DNA from: Sphingomonas sabuli | Lineage (GTDB): Bacteria > Pseudomonadota > Alphaproteobacteria > Sphingomonadales > Sphingomonadaceae | Assembly (NCBI RefSeq): GCF_014352855.1 | Contig: NZ_CP060697.1 | Span: 1,054,001 to 1,118,000 of the forward strand | Direction: 5' to 3' | Length of the DNA stretch: 64,000 nucleotides | Shown here: positions 63,099-64,000 of the stretch, piece after piece | How positions within the stretch are numbered: position 1 is the stretch's first letter | How the letters are laid out: every line of letters begins with the position of its first letter | Notes under the pieces: generated by a model | Seen by the model: the letters and a program-made list of their open reading frames with translations, nothing else | The model's database searches: none | What the model was told of the DNA's origin: nothing | Made by a program: the position numbers and the translations under genes

Positions 63099-64000
63099 AT
63101 GACCGAAGCTGCCCGCCGCGAGTATCTGCTCGACGTTTCCCGACTGCTGTGGCGGTTGTGGAGCGGCCGGCTGCCCACCGGTATCGACCGCGTCTGCCTG
63201 GAGTACGTGCGCAACTTTGGCGGCCGGTCGCTCGCGTTGGTGCAGAGGCGCGGCCGAACCTACGTCCTGTCGGCTGCGGACTCCGACCGCCTCTTCACGC
63301 TGATCGAACGCGGTACGGCCGGCTTTCGAACCGGGCTGGTGCTATTGGCCATGCGCGGGTTCGCGCGGTTGCGCTCGGCACCACCGCGGCCGGGCATGAT
63401 CCTGCTCAACGCCGGGCACACCGGGCTGGACGACAGCGCGCTGGTCGAGTGGATCGAACGCCATAACGCGCGCGCCATCTATCTCATTCACGACCTTATT
63501 CCGCTTACCCACCCGGAATTCTGCCGGCCGGGCGAAGCCGACAAGCACGAACGGCGGATGGCCAACGCCCTGCGCAGCGCGGCCGGGATCGTCGCCAATT
63601 CGCAAGCGACGCTGGACGACCTTGCCGCCTTTGCCGCCGCCCGCGGCCTTGCCATGCCGCCGACGACGGTGGCGTGGATCAGCGGGCCGGACATTCCCGC
63701 CGATGTCGTACCGCGCCGGCAACCCCGGCCCTATTTCGTCACCCTCGGGACGATCGAGGGCCGCAAGAACCACCTGCTCCTGCTCGACGTGTGGCAGCGG
63801 CTGGGATCGGACGCGCCCGAACTGGTGATTATCGGCCAGCGCGGCTGGCGGGCCGAAGCCGTTACCAAGCGGCTCGATGCGCCGGACACGCTTGGCGGGA
63901 ACGTGCGCGAACTGGGGCGGTGCGACGACGCCGCGCTAGCCAGCTGGCTGGCAGGTGCCCGCGCCTTGCTCATGCCGTCCTTCGCGGAAGGGTTCGGCCT
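63099..64000 (+). CDS. GT4-type glycosyltransferase, 3' end cut by window edge
   Basis: About 300 residues are visible from ATG 63099, and the frame is open at the right edge. The N-terminus REYLLDVSRLLWRLWSGR and PTGIDRVCLEYVRNF is typical of bacterial GT1/GT4 enzymes in capsule loci. The donor-binding region is reached: YFVTLGTIEGRKNHLLLLDV, then ALLMPSFAEGFGL, the beginning of the EX7E motif. It should transfer a sugar during polysaccharide assembly. Confidence 0.85.
   Translation, partial: MTEAARREYLLDVSRLLWRLWSGRLPTGIDRVCLEYVRNFGGRSLALVQRRGRTYVLSAADSDRLFTLIERGTAGFRTGLVLLAMRGFARLRSAPPRPGMILLNAGHTGLDDSALVEWIERHNARAIYLIHDLIPLTHPEFCRPGEADKHERRMANALRSAAGIVANSQATLDDLAAFAAARGLAMPPTTVAWISGPDIPADVVPRRQPRPYFVTLGTIEGRKNHLLLLDVWQRLGSDAPELVIIGQRGWRAEAVTKRLDAPDTLGGNVRELGRCDDAALASWLAGARALLMPSFAEGFG

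Overview
The window is about 65% GC and densely coded, with many ATGA or 1-20 bp gene overlaps. Gene order points to an alphaproteobacterium of the Sphingomonas group (inference). The main clue is a core chain tsaB-rimI-mucR-fur-plsC-miaB-phoH-ybeY-corC-like-lnt-metK-trmB, followed by rimP-nusA-ylxR-infB-rbfA-truB-rpsO-pnp. The Fur without zinc cysteines and the MucR/Ros regulator also fit. I saw no rRNA, tRNA, CRISPR array or insertion sequence.

Layout. 1-2724: valine/acyl-CoA catabolism (3-hydroxyisobutyryl-CoA hydrolase cut by the window edge, enoyl-CoA hydratase, a small membrane protein, 3-hydroxyisobutyrate dehydrogenase). 2749-4573: a class II cytochrome c lipoprotein, a cytochrome b561-type protein and an Nfu Fe-S scaffold. 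4637-17578: the housekeeping chain above, with a PAP2 phosphatase, a membrane diguanylate cyclase and a small exported protein that begins Cys-x-Cys like TIMP/netrin domains. 17575-20313: a PQQ-type sugar dehydrogenase lipoprotein and a type III polyketide synthase paired with an isoprenylcysteine-methyltransferase-like enzyme. 20437-30930: the nusA-infB-rpsO-pnp translation and RNA-decay block.

31001-39203 is a type I secretion island. A minus-strand set (small exported protein, serralysin-like RTX metalloprotease, second RTX protein) faces a plus-strand ABC exporter and membrane-fusion protein. The two RTX proteins share an almost identical 99-residue C-terminal end, the presumed export signal. 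No TolC-type outer-membrane partner is in the window.

39204-40793 holds a gene-poor stretch and a beta-barrel outer-membrane protein with polyproline tails. From 40794 to the right edge the window is a surface-polysaccharide (capsule) locus. It has manA/manC for GDP-mannose, several glycosyltransferases (two long or composite), a DUF5672 protein, an epimerase of the dTDP-L-rhamnose 4-epimerase type, a sulfotransferase, and a Kdo-hydroxylase-like oxygenase. It also has two copies of a GSCFA + SGNH gene pair in mirrored order, and the ABC-type export machinery KpsT, KpsM, KpsE-like and KpsD-like.

The most unusual content is the mirrored GSCFA/SGNH pairs around the sulfotransferase and oxygenase, which look like a polysaccharide-decoration module. 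Next come the RTX pair with its shared tail, the TIMP-like exported protein and the type III PKS/methyltransferase pair. All functions are read from motifs and family knowledge; no search was run.
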